A stretch of DNA of 35,452 nt from positions 1 through 35,452 of the forward strand of contig CAITND010000096.1 of NCBI GenBank assembly GCA_903893625.1. The letters are read 5' to 3'. Below, in pieces: positions 28,527 to 35,452 of the stretch; within the stretch, counting starts at the first letter, position 1, and each line of letters starts with the position of its first letter. The notes under the pieces were generated by a model. It had not been told where the DNA came from. It worked only from the letters and a program-made list of their open reading frames with translations, and searched no databases. The translations under genes and the position numbers were made by a program. Origin of the DNA: an uncultured Oscillatoriales cyanobacterium. GTDB taxonomy: Bacteria > Cyanobacteriota > Cyanobacteriia > Cyanobacteriales > Microcoleaceae.

Positions 28527-29264
28527 ATGAAAACTGCTATAATTGTTCAAGCCAGAATGACATCTACCCGTTTCCCTGGAAAGGTACTTAAGCAGGTATT
28601 GGGAAAACCTTTGCTCGAATACCAGATTGAAAGACTACAACGAGTGAAGCTGGCAGATGAAATACTCATTGCTACTACCACTAATGAAACAGATGAACCC
28701 ATTGTTGAATTATGTAACCGTCTTGCTGTTGCTTACTTTCGGGGTTCGGAAGAAGATGTGTTAGGAAGATATTATCAAGCCGCTACGGAACACAAAGTAG
28801 ATATAGTGGTTCGGGTAACTTCCGACTGTCCTTTAATTGACCCTAAAGTTATCGATGAGGTTATTGATTGTTATCTAAAAAATCAATCAAACTATGATTA
28901 TGTTTCTAACTCCTTAGAAAGAACTTATCCCAGAGGGATGGATACTGAAGTGTTTTCTTTTTCAACATTGCAACAGGCTTTTTGGGAAGCAACAGCACAA
29001 CCAGATCGCGAGCACGTAACCCCTTTTATTTATCGACAACCATCAAGATATAGTTTGGGTCATGTTATTTACTCTGAAGATTGTAGTCACCATCGATGGA
29101 CAGTAGATACTCCCGAAGATTTTGAGTTGATTCAGAAAATAATCGAAGCAATTTATCCTATAAAACCTAATTTTACGTTAGAAGATTGCTTGAGTTTACT
29201 AAAAAAGCATCCAGAGTGGTACATTATTAATAGTCATGTAACTCAAAAAAAATATGATAAATAA
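28527..29264 (+). CDS. spsF: SpsF-type cytidylyltransferase (PseF role)
   Basis: 245 residues. The signature QARMTSTRFPGKVL (8-21) is the nucleotide-binding loop of the SpsF (COG1861) family; RVTSDCPLIDP near 97-107 and RWTVDTPEDFELI near 193-205 are further family blocks. In this context it most likely activates the nonulosonic acid with CTP to give the CMP-sugar, the job of PseF in other bacteria, though the sequence belongs to the SpsF group and not the classical NeuA/PseF group. It overlaps the methylase gene by 11 bases. Its first 60 bases are repeated in diverged form at 27730, upstream of the toxin-antitoxin pair. Confidence 0.88.
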   Translation: MKTAIIVQARMTSTRFPGKVLKQVLGKPLLEYQIERLQRVKLADEILIATTTNETDEPIVELCNRLAVAYFRGSEEDVLGRYYQAATEHKVDIVVRVTSDCPLIDPKVIDEVIDCYLKNQSNYDYVSNSLERTYPRGMDTEVFSFSTLQQAFWEATAQPDREHVTPFIYRQPSRYSLGHVIYSEDCSHHRWTVDTPEDFELIQKIIEAIYPIKPNFTLEDCLSLLKKHPEWYIINSHVTQKKYDK

Positions 29265-29910
29265 ATCAACACAACCCGAAGATGTGAATTTCGTGACGGA
29301 ACAGGAAAAATTTTGGAGCCAGGGGTTTGGTGATGAATATACTCATCGAAATCAAGGAGATAGCTTAATTGCTCGGAACTTAGCCTTATTCAGTAAAATT
29401 TTTTCTCACACTCAAAAAATAAATTCATTGATTGAATTTGGAGCCAATAGAGGACTCAATATAGAAGCCATAAAAAAGCTATTGCCTGAGTTAGAAGTAT
29501 CTGCGGTTGAGATTAACAATTTAGCAGTTGAAGAACTCAGAAAAATAGAAGGGATGGAGTTAGAAATCTACCCTCAATCAATTTTAGATTTCAACCCAAT
29601 ACGGGTTTGGGATTTTGTACTAATCAAAGGGGTACTAATTCATATTAACCCTAATTGTTTAGAACAAGTTTATGATCGATTGTACGAAAGCAGCGATCGC
29701 TATATTTGTATCGTTGAATATTATAATCCTACTCCAGTTGAGATAACTTACAGGGGTCATCAAGGCAAGTTATTTAAGCGAGATTTTGCCGGTGAACTGC
29801 TGGATCGGTTTAAAAATTTGCAACTTTTGGATTATGGATTCGTCTATCACCGGGATATCCACTTTCCTCAAGACGATTTAACTTGGTTCTTACTAGAAAA
29901 AACTTCCTAA
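29254..29910 (+). CDS. Pseudaminic acid biosynthesis-associated methylase
   Basis: 218 residues, SAM-dependent methyltransferase. Motif I is seen in LIEFGANRGLNIEAI (near 63-77), and the motif IV-like segment is DFVLIKGVLIHINP. The opening EQEKFWSQGFGDEYTHRN and the block YICIVEYYNPTPVEITYRG are typical of the family found next to pse genes. It presumably methylates the sugar, a precursor or an attached group; the exact acceptor is not established. It overlaps the cytidylyltransferase gene and is followed by a strong AAGGAG site for the next gene, so it belongs to the operon. Confidence 0.87.
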   Translation: MINKSTQPEDVNFVTEQEKFWSQGFGDEYTHRNQGDSLIARNLALFSKIFSHTQKINSLIEFGANRGLNIEAIKKLLPELEVSAVEINNLAVEELRKIEGMELEIYPQSILDFNPIRVWDFVLIKGVLIHINPNCLEQVYDRLYESSDRYICIVEYYNPTPVEITYRGHQGKLFKRDFAGELLDRFKNLQLLDYGFVYHRDIHFPQDDLTWFLLEKTS

Positions 29911-29923
29911 AGGAGATACTTCA

Positions 29924-31078
29924 ATGATTCGATATTGTAATTGTTGCGTGATGCCAGAAACTAAGCCCGATTTGTTCATTGATGAAGAGGGAGTTTGTAG
30001 TGCCTGCCGTAATATGGAGAAGCGGCAAGCGGTTGATTGGGAATCTCGAAAACAAGAGTTACTAAAGGTACTTGATCGCTATCGGTCAAAAGATGGAAGT
30101 AACTACGACTGTATTGTTCCAGTTAGTGGTGGCAAGGATAGCCATTTTCAAGTAATCAGGATGCTGGAACTTGGCATGAATCCTCTATGTGTAACTGCCA
30201 CAACCGATAAATTGTCGGATATCGGAAGGCATAATATTGAGAACTTGAAAAACTTGGGAGTTGACTATATTGAGGTGACAGTTGACCCATCAGTGCGACG
30301 AACCATTAATAAGTTAGCCCTAACTCAGATTGGTGATATTTCTTGGCCTGAACACGTTGTTATCTTTACTATTCCTGTGCGGATTGCTGTACAATTCAAT
30401 ATTCCTTTAATCATTTGGGGAGAAAATCCTCAGAATGAATATGGGGGGCCTGCTAGTGCCACAGAAAACAATACGCTGACCCGAAGATGGTTGGAAGAGT
30501 TTGGAGGATTGTTAGGACTGCGGGTTTCTGATTTGATTGGCCAGGAAGGAATTGAACGAAAACATCTGATTCAATATAGTTATCCTTCAGATGAAGATTT
30601 GCAAAGGGTAGGATTAACTGGCTTGTTTTTAGGTTACTACTTGCCTTGGGATGGTTATCAGAATGCTCTGTATGCACAAGCTCATGGTTTTGAGACTTAT
30701 CACAAGCCAGTAGAAGGTTCTTTGGTTAATTACGAAAATCTTGACAATTATCAAACGGGAATTCACGATTATTTCAAATTCTTGAAATATGGCTTTGGGC
30801 GGGCAACTGATTTAGCTTGTTTGCATATTCGGAGGGGGCGATTGTCGAGACAAGATGCTATTAAGTTAGTAAGAATGCACGATGGTAAGTTTCCTTGGGT
30901 ATATCTTGGTTGTCATATTGAGGAAATCTTGAAAGACGTTGATATGACTTTAGATGAGTTTATCCACATTTGCGATCGCTTCACAAATAAAAAGTTGTTT
31001 GTTTGTGATTCTCGTGGAAATCTCGTAAAAGATAAGGACGGCAATCTGACCAAGATTAACTACGATAATCTGGATTAA
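29924..31078 (+). CDS. pseA: N-acetyl sugar amidotransferase (PseA/WbpG family)
   Basis: 384 residues. An N-terminal cysteine cluster (C5, C7, C8, C25, C28) suggests a metal site. The ATP pyrophosphatase loop is SGGKDS (68-73). Later blocks include WGENPQNEYGG and GFGRATDLACLHIRRGR. Family members form acetamidino groups on nonulosonic acids or uronates, using ammonia from a HisH/HisF-like pair, and both partner genes follow immediately. The ribosome binding site AAGGAG lies about 10 bases before the ATG. The sequence does not show which carbon is modified. Confidence 0.93.
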   Translation: MIRYCNCCVMPETKPDLFIDEEGVCSACRNMEKRQAVDWESRKQELLKVLDRYRSKDGSNYDCIVPVSGGKDSHFQVIRMLELGMNPLCVTATTDKLSDIGRHNIENLKNLGVDYIEVTVDPSVRRTINKLALTQIGDISWPEHVVIFTIPVRIAVQFNIPLIIWGENPQNEYGGPASATENNTLTRRWLEEFGGLLGLRVSDLIGQEGIERKHLIQYSYPSDEDLQRVGLTGLFLGYYLPWDGYQNALYAQAHGFETYHKPVEGSLVNYENLDNYQTGIHDYFKFLKYGFGRATDLACLHIRRGRLSRQDAIKLVRMHDGKFPWVYLGCHIEEILKDVDMTLDEFIHICDRFTNKKLFVCDSRGNLVKDKDGNLTKINYDNLD

Positions 31079-31087
31079 GTAATCTCT

Positions 31088-31705
31088 ATGAAAAAGGTGG
31101 TAATTACTGACTACGGAATGGGCAATCTAGATTCTGTGGCACGCGCGGTGCAAGAATGTGGGGGAGACCCTCTGATTAGCCACAAAGCGGAGGATTTTGA
31201 AGAAGCCCACTATATTATTCTTCCTGGTGTTGGAGCTTTTACTACTGGGATGAACCATCTCAGCGCTTCCGGCTTAAATGAAATCTTACAGGAACAAGTC
31301 ATCAATCAAGGTATCCCTTTTTTGGGCATTTGCTTAGGGATGCAGCTTTTAGCAACAAAGGGTCTGGAAGGAGGAGAAACTCACGGGTTAGGCTGGATTG
31401 AGGGAGAAGTTAAACGTTTAGAACCCGATACACCGGATATCCGAATCCCTCATGTTGGCTGGAATGAAGTAATTTTTGATAAACCTTCACCCTTGTTTGA
31501 CGGAATTACTACAGGTAAAGATTTTTATTTTGTCCATAGCTATCACTTTTTATGTAAACATCCCCAAGAGGCGATCGCCCATACCCCTTACTGTGGTAAC
31601 TTTGTCTCTGCCGTAAACAAAGACAATATATTTGGTGTTCAGTTTCACCCGGAAAAGAGCCAACGTTTAGGATTCCATGTCCTCAGAAACTTTCTCGCCC
31701 TTTAA
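31088..31705 (+). CDS. hisH: HisH-like glutamine amidotransferase (accessory copy)
   Basis: 205 residues, class I glutamine amidotransferase. Start VVITDYGMGNLDSV; oxyanion strand PGVGAFTTGM; nucleophile Cys in GICLGMQLL; His and Glu in VQFHPEKS. Its place between pseA and a hisF-like gene, with no other histidine genes, indicates the WbpY/HisH2 role of supplying ammonia to the sugar amidotransferase and not histidine synthesis. A separate housekeeping hisH would be expected elsewhere in the genome. Confidence 0.92.
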   Translation: MKKVVITDYGMGNLDSVARAVQECGGDPLISHKAEDFEEAHYIILPGVGAFTTGMNHLSASGLNEILQEQVINQGIPFLGICLGMQLLATKGLEGGETHGLGWIEGEVKRLEPDTPDIRIPHVGWNEVIFDKPSPLFDGITTGKDFYFVHSYHFLCKHPQEAIAHTPYCGNFVSAVNKDNIFGVQFHPEKSQRLGFHVLRNFLAL

Positions 31706-31711
31706 AAATTT

Positions 31712-32470
31712 ATGCTCAAAATCCGCGTAATGCCCACATTACTGTTTAAAAACTTTGGTCTAGTTAAAAGCGTTCAGTTTGATAGCTGGCGGCGAATTGG
31801 CAGTGTTATGCAGGCTGTCAAAGTTTATAATCTGCGCGAAGTGGATGAATTGGTATTTTTAGACATTAGTGCAACTCCAGATGGGCATCCTCCTGATTTT
31901 GAGACAGTTGATGAAATTGCAGATGAATGTTTTATGCCTCTAACAGTAGGGGGAGGAGTTAAGTCAGTAGCGGATGTTAGACGCTTATTGCAGGTCGGTG
32001 CTGACAAAGTGGCTATAAATACCGCCGCCGTACAAAACCCCGAACTGATTCAAGCAGCCGCCCAGCAGTTTGGTTCTCAGTGTGTTGTAATTTCGATTGA
32101 TGTCAAGCAACAGTCAAATGGCACTTATGAAGTCTTGACTCATGCTGGAACTCAACCGACGGGGAAAGACCCAGTAATATGGGCAAAGGAAGTGGAATCT
32201 TTGGGTGCGGGGGAAATCCTCTTGACATCCATCGATCGGGATGGTACGATGACAGGCTATGATACAGAGTTGACAAAAAATATTAGTCATGCAGTCTCGA
32301 TTCCAGTTATTGCATCGGGGGGGGCTGGTAGTTATCAAGATATGGCTTCAGTTTTGCTAGAAGGAAGAGCCTCGGCAGTTGCTGCTGCTAGTATTTTCCA
32401 CTTTACTCAGCAGACTCCTTTGGAAGCCAAGCATTTTTTAAAAGATCGAGGATTAAACGTCAGGCTATAA
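31712..32470 (+). CDS. hisF: HisF-like cyclase subunit homologue (accessory copy)
   Basis: 252 residues, (beta/alpha)8 barrel of the HisA/HisF family. It keeps TVGGGVKSVADVRRLL, GADKVAINTAA, VISIDVK with its Asp, LLTSIDRDGTMTGYD and VIASGGAGS. The N-terminal catalytic Asp of true HisF (C-L-D-V) is replaced: VMPTLLFKNF has no Asp there. That fits a WbpZ/HisF2-type subunit serving as an ammonia channel for PseA and not making imidazole glycerol phosphate. It starts 6 bases after the hisH-like stop. A run of eight G (32317-32324) encodes the Gly-Gly of the phosphate-binding loop. Confidence 0.92.
   Translation: MLKIRVMPTLLFKNFGLVKSVQFDSWRRIGSVMQAVKVYNLREVDELVFLDISATPDGHPPDFETVDEIADECFMPLTVGGGVKSVADVRRLLQVGADKVAINTAAVQNPELIQAAAQQFGSQCVVISIDVKQQSNGTYEVLTHAGTQPTGKDPVIWAKEVESLGAGEILLTSIDRDGTMTGYDTELTKNISHAVSIPVIASGGAGSYQDMASVLLEGRASAVAAASIFHFTQQTPLEAKHFLKDRGLNVRL
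32317..32324 (+). repeat. G8 homopolymer tract within the hisF-like gene
   Basis: Eight G in frame as TCG GGG GGG GCT (Ser-Gly-Gly-Ala), at a conserved motif. Slippage here would remove the last 45-50 residues of the barrel. Confidence 0.9.
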
Positions 32471-32495
32471 TTGTGGATTATATAGGTGTTTTTCT

Positions 32496-33443
32496 ATGTA
32501 CTCAGAATACATTCGTCCTTTTCCAAGAGTGATTCGTATTGAACCAGCAGGTGCTTGCAATCTTGCCTGTTCTCATTGTCCTACTGGTACTATCAAAATG
32601 CCAAGGGGAATTATGAACTCAGACACCTTTGCGACGATTATGGATAGTCTGAAGAAAAATATACACTCAGTCAAAGTAGTTGTTTTGTATCATGGTGGAG
32701 AACCATTACTAAATAAAAGTTTCACCCAAATGGTTAAAGCAGTTAAGAATCTAGGTATTCCATTGGTTAAAACAGTTTCAAATGGAATGCTGTTAAATGA
32801 GACAGTTATTGATGCTATTATTGATAGCAAATTAGATGCAATTGAAATTTCTTTAGATGGTGATAGCTCTGAAATAAACAATTTGGTGAGGCGAAACAGT
32901 GATTATAACAAGGTGATCGATAACATTAAAACATTGATTAATCGAAAAATAGAGAGGAATAGTGAAACGCCTCAAGTCTTTGTATCCAGCACTCAGTTCT
33001 TGAAAAATCCAGCAGATTTAAACGACGACATTCGTTCTACCTCCCCCCCCCATTTGTTATCTGAATTTTCAGGTAAATATGCAAGCTCAGTAAGTTTTAA
33101 ATGTACTTGGGCAATGAGATGGCCTCACATGGAAGTGGATAGAGAAATTTACGATATTTACTATGATTCTAGGGATCAAGAAAATAGAAACTATTGCGAT
33201 CTGGTTGATCATACAATGACTATTAGATGGAACGGTGACGTAGTAGCTTGCTGCTATGACCTGACCAGTAAAGAAGTTTTAGGCAATGTAAATCAAGCAG
33301 ATTTATACAATATTTGGAATAATCCCAAATATTTATCATTAAGACATAGCATTGACACAATGCAATTTATTCCTCTATGTAATAACTGCAATGTAGTAAA
33401 ACCAAAAGTGTATTTAACTCTTAAAAATAGTGCAATATCATAA
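32496..33443 (+). CDS. Radical SAM/SPASM protein in the pse operon
   Basis: 315 residues. The CxxxCxxC iron-sulfur motif is seen at C21, C25 and C28 (IEPAGACNLACSHCPTGTI). YHGGEPLLN and EISLDGDS are typical of the SAM-binding barrel. The C-terminal SPASM-like part has WNGDVVACCYDL, LGNV and PLCNNCNVV, which would hold an auxiliary cluster. The reaction is unknown; position suggests modification of the nonulosonate or of an attached group. A run of nine C at 33043-33051 encodes Ser-Pro-Pro in a variable stretch. Only 6 bases separate its stop from the pseG fragment. Confidence 0.88.
   Translation: MYSEYIRPFPRVIRIEPAGACNLACSHCPTGTIKMPRGIMNSDTFATIMDSLKKNIHSVKVVVLYHGGEPLLNKSFTQMVKAVKNLGIPLVKTVSNGMLLNETVIDAIIDSKLDAIEISLDGDSSEINNLVRRNSDYNKVIDNIKTLINRKIERNSETPQVFVSSTQFLKNPADLNDDIRSTSPPHLLSEFSGKYASSVSFKCTWAMRWPHMEVDREIYDIYYDSRDQENRNYCDLVDHTMTIRWNGDVVACCYDLTSKEVLGNVNQADLYNIWNNPKYLSLRHSIDTMQFIPLCNNCNVVKPKVYLTLKNSAIS
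33043..33051 (+). repeat. C9 homopolymer tract within the radical SAM gene
   Basis: Nine C in frame as TCC CCC CCC C (Ser-Pro-Pro-His). Loss or gain of one base would cut off the SPASM half of the protein. Confidence 0.9.
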
Positions 33444-33449
33444 CCAGTT

Positions 33450-33611
33450 TTGAAGATAATTATTCGTACAGATGCTTCCAGTAAAATAGGTACGGGTCAT
33501 ATCATGCGTTGCTTGGCACTCGCTCAAGCATGGCAAAATACCCAAGGACACCATGTGGCAACCTGGCTCAAGAGTCCTGTTTGTCACAGTGGATTTAAGC
33601 GATTGAATTAA
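33450..33611 (+). pseudogene. Truncated 5' copy of pseG
   Basis: From TTG at 33450 the frame reads IIRTDASSKIGTGHIMRCLA and continues LAQAWQNTQGH. It is clearly the N-terminus of PseG, matching FRVDASTQIGTGHVMRCLA at 34186. By hand count about 75 of 102 bases agree over 34 codons. After that similarity ends, and the frame stops at 33609-33611 after 53 residues. It lies 6 bases after the radical SAM stop and before a DUF29 gene, so it marks where pseG once followed directly. Confidence 0.88.
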
Positions 33612-33640
33612 GTAATTTTAGATATAACAAATGTTTAAAT

Positions 33641-34090
33641 ATGATTCAACATAATCTCTACGAGAATGATTTTTATACTTGGTCTTGTCAACAGGCTCAA
33701 TTACTGCGGGACAAAAAATTTGATCAAGTGGATTGGAGCAATGTTATTGAGGAGATTTCTGACTTGGGACGCAGTGAATACCGAGCGTTTGTATCGGCGA
33801 TCGAACAGCTAACCTTGCATTTGCTGAAATGGCAGTATCAAAAGGAGCTTCGCTCCCCAAGTTGGCGACATTCTCTTGACAAGCAAAGAATTCAAATAGA
33901 ACGTATCCTTGAGGATAATCCTGGATTGCAAACTCGAATCCAAGAAGCTGTTAGTAAGGGGTATAAGTATGGACGCAAAGGAGCGAGTAAGGAGACTTTT
34001 CTGGACGAAAAGGTTTTCCCTGAAGCTTGCCCTTATACTTGGGAAGAGTTGGTAGATGAGGATTTTTTTCCCGAAGAACATTCAGACTGA
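33641..34090 (+). CDS. DUF29 family protein (second copy)
   Basis: 149 residues with the family layout: LYENDFYTWSCQQAQLLRDK, VIEEISDLGRSE, LTLHLLKWQYQ, and near the end FPEACPYTWEELVDEDFF. It has the same length as the DUF29 protein at 11820-12269 but is clearly diverged from it, so it is not a recent local duplicate. It is placed between the 5' relic of pseG and the complete pseG, the same arrangement as the toxin-antitoxin pair at 27824-28508. Its function is unknown. Confidence 0.9.
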   Translation: MIQHNLYENDFYTWSCQQAQLLRDKKFDQVDWSNVIEEISDLGRSEYRAFVSAIEQLTLHLLKWQYQKELRSPSWRHSLDKQRIQIERILEDNPGLQTRIQEAVSKGYKYGRKGASKETFLDEKVFPEACPYTWEELVDEDFFPEEHSD

Positions 34091-34185
34091 GGGGTTATAT
34101 TCAAGGCTTAAAATGCCATTGTTGCTTCAGGAATAACTGACGGTACTATAAACTGATTTTCGTAGCTGTTAGGAGGCAGTCGTTA

Positions 34186-35223
34186 ATGCAAGTCGTTTTT
34201 CGGGTCGATGCTTCTACGCAAATAGGCACAGGCCATGTCATGCGCTGCTTGGCTCTGGCTCAAGCATGGCATGACACCCAGGGACAACCGATTTTTGTAA
34301 TGACAACTTCCGTACCAGCCTTGGAGGAACGCCTGAAGTCAGAGGGGATGCAAGTCGTCCACTTGACAACAGAGCCAGGAAGCTTGGATGATGCCCAGCA
34401 AACGGCGACACTGGCTCATCAGTTTGGGGCAACTTGGGTTGTGGTTGACGGGTATCACTTCGGAGGTGAATATCAGCAAATTCTCAAACAGTCTAAATTG
34501 CATCTATTATTTATCGATGATTACGGACACGCGGAACATTATTATGCTGATTTTGTCCTAAATCAAAATATCTCTGCTGACGAGCAATGGTATAACAACC
34601 GAGAAGCGTATACTCAGCTATTGGTGGGCACTCGTTATGCCCTATTGCGGCGAGAGTTTTGGCAGTGGCGGGGTTGGCAGCGAACAGTCCCACCAGTGGC
34701 TACAAAAGTTTTGGTGACTTTGGGAGGTGCAGACCCTGATAATATTACACTGAAAGTCATTCAGTCTTTGCAGATTGTGGAAGTGGAGGAACTAGAGGCA
34801 GTGGTCGTTGTCGGGGGAAGTAACCCGCACTATGAGAATCTCAAAATGGCTGTGCAGGATTCACGTTATCCCATCCAGTTGCAACAGAATGTCACCAATA
34901 TGCCAGAGTTGATGGCTTGGGCAGATGTGGCAATTTCTGCTGGAGGTACTACTTGCTGGGAAGTAGCTTTTATGGGTTTGCCGAGTATTTTGCTGATTTT
35001 GGCAGATAATCAGAGGGCGATCGCGCCAGAACTAGATCGTCAAGGTATAATCATCAATCTGGGTTGGCATCAGGATGTGACTATCGAGCCGATTGGTTTG
35101 GCGTTGCAGGAATCGATCGGCGATCGCCCCAAGCGTGAAACCATGAGTAAAAGGGAACGGGAGTTAGTTGATGGCAATGGCGCAAGGCGAGTTGTCTCAG
35201 AAATGGTTAATATGTTACCCTAG
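34186..35223 (+). CDS. pseG: UDP-2,4-diacetamido-2,4,6-trideoxy-beta-L-altropyranose hydrolase
   Basis: Fourth step of pseudaminic acid synthesis: removal of UDP from the diacetylated intermediate. 345 residues, GT-B-like fold. Motifs: GTGHVMRCLALAQAW (17-31) with the conserved His, VVDGYHFGGEYQ near 86-97, LLFIDDYGHAEHYYADFVLN, VTLGGADPDN, and SAGGTTCWEVAFMGLP near 250-265. A strong AGGAGG ribosome binding site lies 9 bases before the ATG. A diverged copy of its first 34 codons lies at 33450, beyond the DUF29 gene. PseH (acetyltransferase) and PseI (synthase), which act before and after it, are not in the window. Confidence 0.95.
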   Translation: MQVVFRVDASTQIGTGHVMRCLALAQAWHDTQGQPIFVMTTSVPALEERLKSEGMQVVHLTTEPGSLDDAQQTATLAHQFGATWVVVDGYHFGGEYQQILKQSKLHLLFIDDYGHAEHYYADFVLNQNISADEQWYNNREAYTQLLVGTRYALLRREFWQWRGWQRTVPPVATKVLVTLGGADPDNITLKVIQSLQIVEVEELEAVVVVGGSNPHYENLKMAVQDSRYPIQLQQNVTNMPELMAWADVAISAGGTTCWEVAFMGLPSILLILADNQRAIAPELDRQGIIINLGWHQDVTIEPIGLALQESIGDRPKRETMSKRERELVDGNGARRVVSEMVNMLP

Positions 35224-35240
35224 TCTTAAGATAGGGTTTT
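35217..35240 (+). terminator. Weak candidate terminator after pseG
   Basis: ACCCTA (35217-35222) pairs with TAGGGT (35232-35237) across a 9-base loop and is followed by a short T-run. The stem is only 6 base pairs and includes the pseG stop codon, so support is weak. Confidence 0.25.
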
Positions 35241-35254
35241 ATGAGGTCTCAATT

Positions 35255-35452
35255 ATGACAACTTCCCTAAAATATTCACTTTTTGATGTTACTTATCCTG
35301 ATCGCGATGGTTTGCCAATGGCTGAGAGTGATGCAACTAGAGATTACTTGATTTATGGTGTCGAAGCCTTAGACAGTTATTTTCAAGAAAATGCCAATGT
35401 TTATGTTTCTGGAAATTTATTTATCTATTACGAACAGGGCAACCCCAAAGCA
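35255..35452 (+). CDS. Uma2 family protein, N-terminal part (cut by the window end)
   Basis: 66 codons are visible from the ATG at 35255, which has a GAGGT-type ribosome binding site. The start is of the Uma2/DUF820 subtype with VTYPDRDGLPMAESDATRDY followed by NVYVSGNLFIYYEQGNP. The catalytic part lies outside the window. It is the fifth cargo-type gene unit of the window after the Uma2, DUF29-retropepsin, UPF0175-DUF3368 and second DUF29 units. Confidence 0.8.
   Translation, partial: MTTSLKYSLFDVTYPDRDGLPMAESDATRDYLIYGVEALDSYFQENANVYVSGNLFIYYEQGNPKA

Noticed and set aside
27730-28586. Simple target-site duplication made by a transposon
   Set aside because: The repeated segments differ at about one base in five and are far longer than usual target duplications; no transposase or terminal inverted repeats are present.
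31088-32470. Reading the hisH/hisF pair as histidine biosynthesis genes
   Set aside because: No other his genes nearby, the HisF-like protein lacks the N-terminal catalytic Asp, and the pair follows pseA directly; the accessory amidotransferase role fits better.
33844-33856. GGAGC-TTC-GCTCC hairpin inside the second DUF29 gene
   Set aside because: Short, within a coding frame and encoding ordinary residues; no sign of a regulatory role.

Overview
The window looks like chromosomal DNA from a cyanobacterium, probably a filamentous one. The octamer GCGATCGC (HIP1) recurs throughout, for example at 5820, 5943, 6200, 8833, 10817 and 11349. Intergenic DNA carries short tandem heptamers and GC-rich inverted repeats. 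Base composition is AT-rich, and Uma2, DUF29 and UPF0175/DUF3368 genes, all common in cyanobacteria, are scattered between metabolic genes. The genus cannot be fixed from sequence reading alone.

Left edge (1-4068): a G-rich 9-mer array and a heptamer array abut ylxR. A 354-base leader follows, then infB (translation initiation factor IF-2), which ends in a strong intrinsic terminator. This is the conserved housekeeping anchor.

Middle (4160-25498): an accessory glycan and sulfation region. It holds two sulfotransferase/TPR fusions with opposite domain order, a 1172-residue GT2-GT2-GT4 protein with the same helical module after each glycosyltransferase domain, and a GDP-mannose 4,6-dehydratase-like enzyme. 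It also holds a Uma2 nuclease, a DUF29 gene paired with a DUF5678-like/retropepsin-like protein, a protein made almost only of TPRs, a 1977-residue protein with about six modules (methyltransferase, several glycosyltransferases, coiled coil), and a TPR protein with a capsule-polysaccharide-transferase-like C-terminus. Two gene remnants (20762-20974 and 22667-22807) flank the second sulfotransferase.

Right part (25581-35223): a co-directional operon for a CMP-activated nonulosonic acid of the pseudaminic type. The order is pseB, pseC, spsF-like cytidylyltransferase, pseudaminic-associated methylase, PseA/WbpG-type amidotransferase with its own hisH- and hisF-like partners (acetamidino formation), a radical SAM/SPASM protein, and pseG. 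No pseH or pseI lies in the window; they may be beyond the right edge, where a Uma2 gene is cut off.

The most unusual feature is repeated twice in this operon. A short diverged copy of the 5' end of a biosynthetic gene (spsF-like at 27730, pseG at 33450) sits tight behind the upstream gene. It is followed by a cargo gene or pair (UPF0175-DUF3368; DUF29) and then by the complete gene. The likely reading is that cargo entered together with a replacement copy of the downstream gene and left a 5' relic of the old one. Three G/C homopolymer tracts of 8-9 bases lie in the reading frames of pseC, the hisF-like gene and the radical SAM gene of the same operon.
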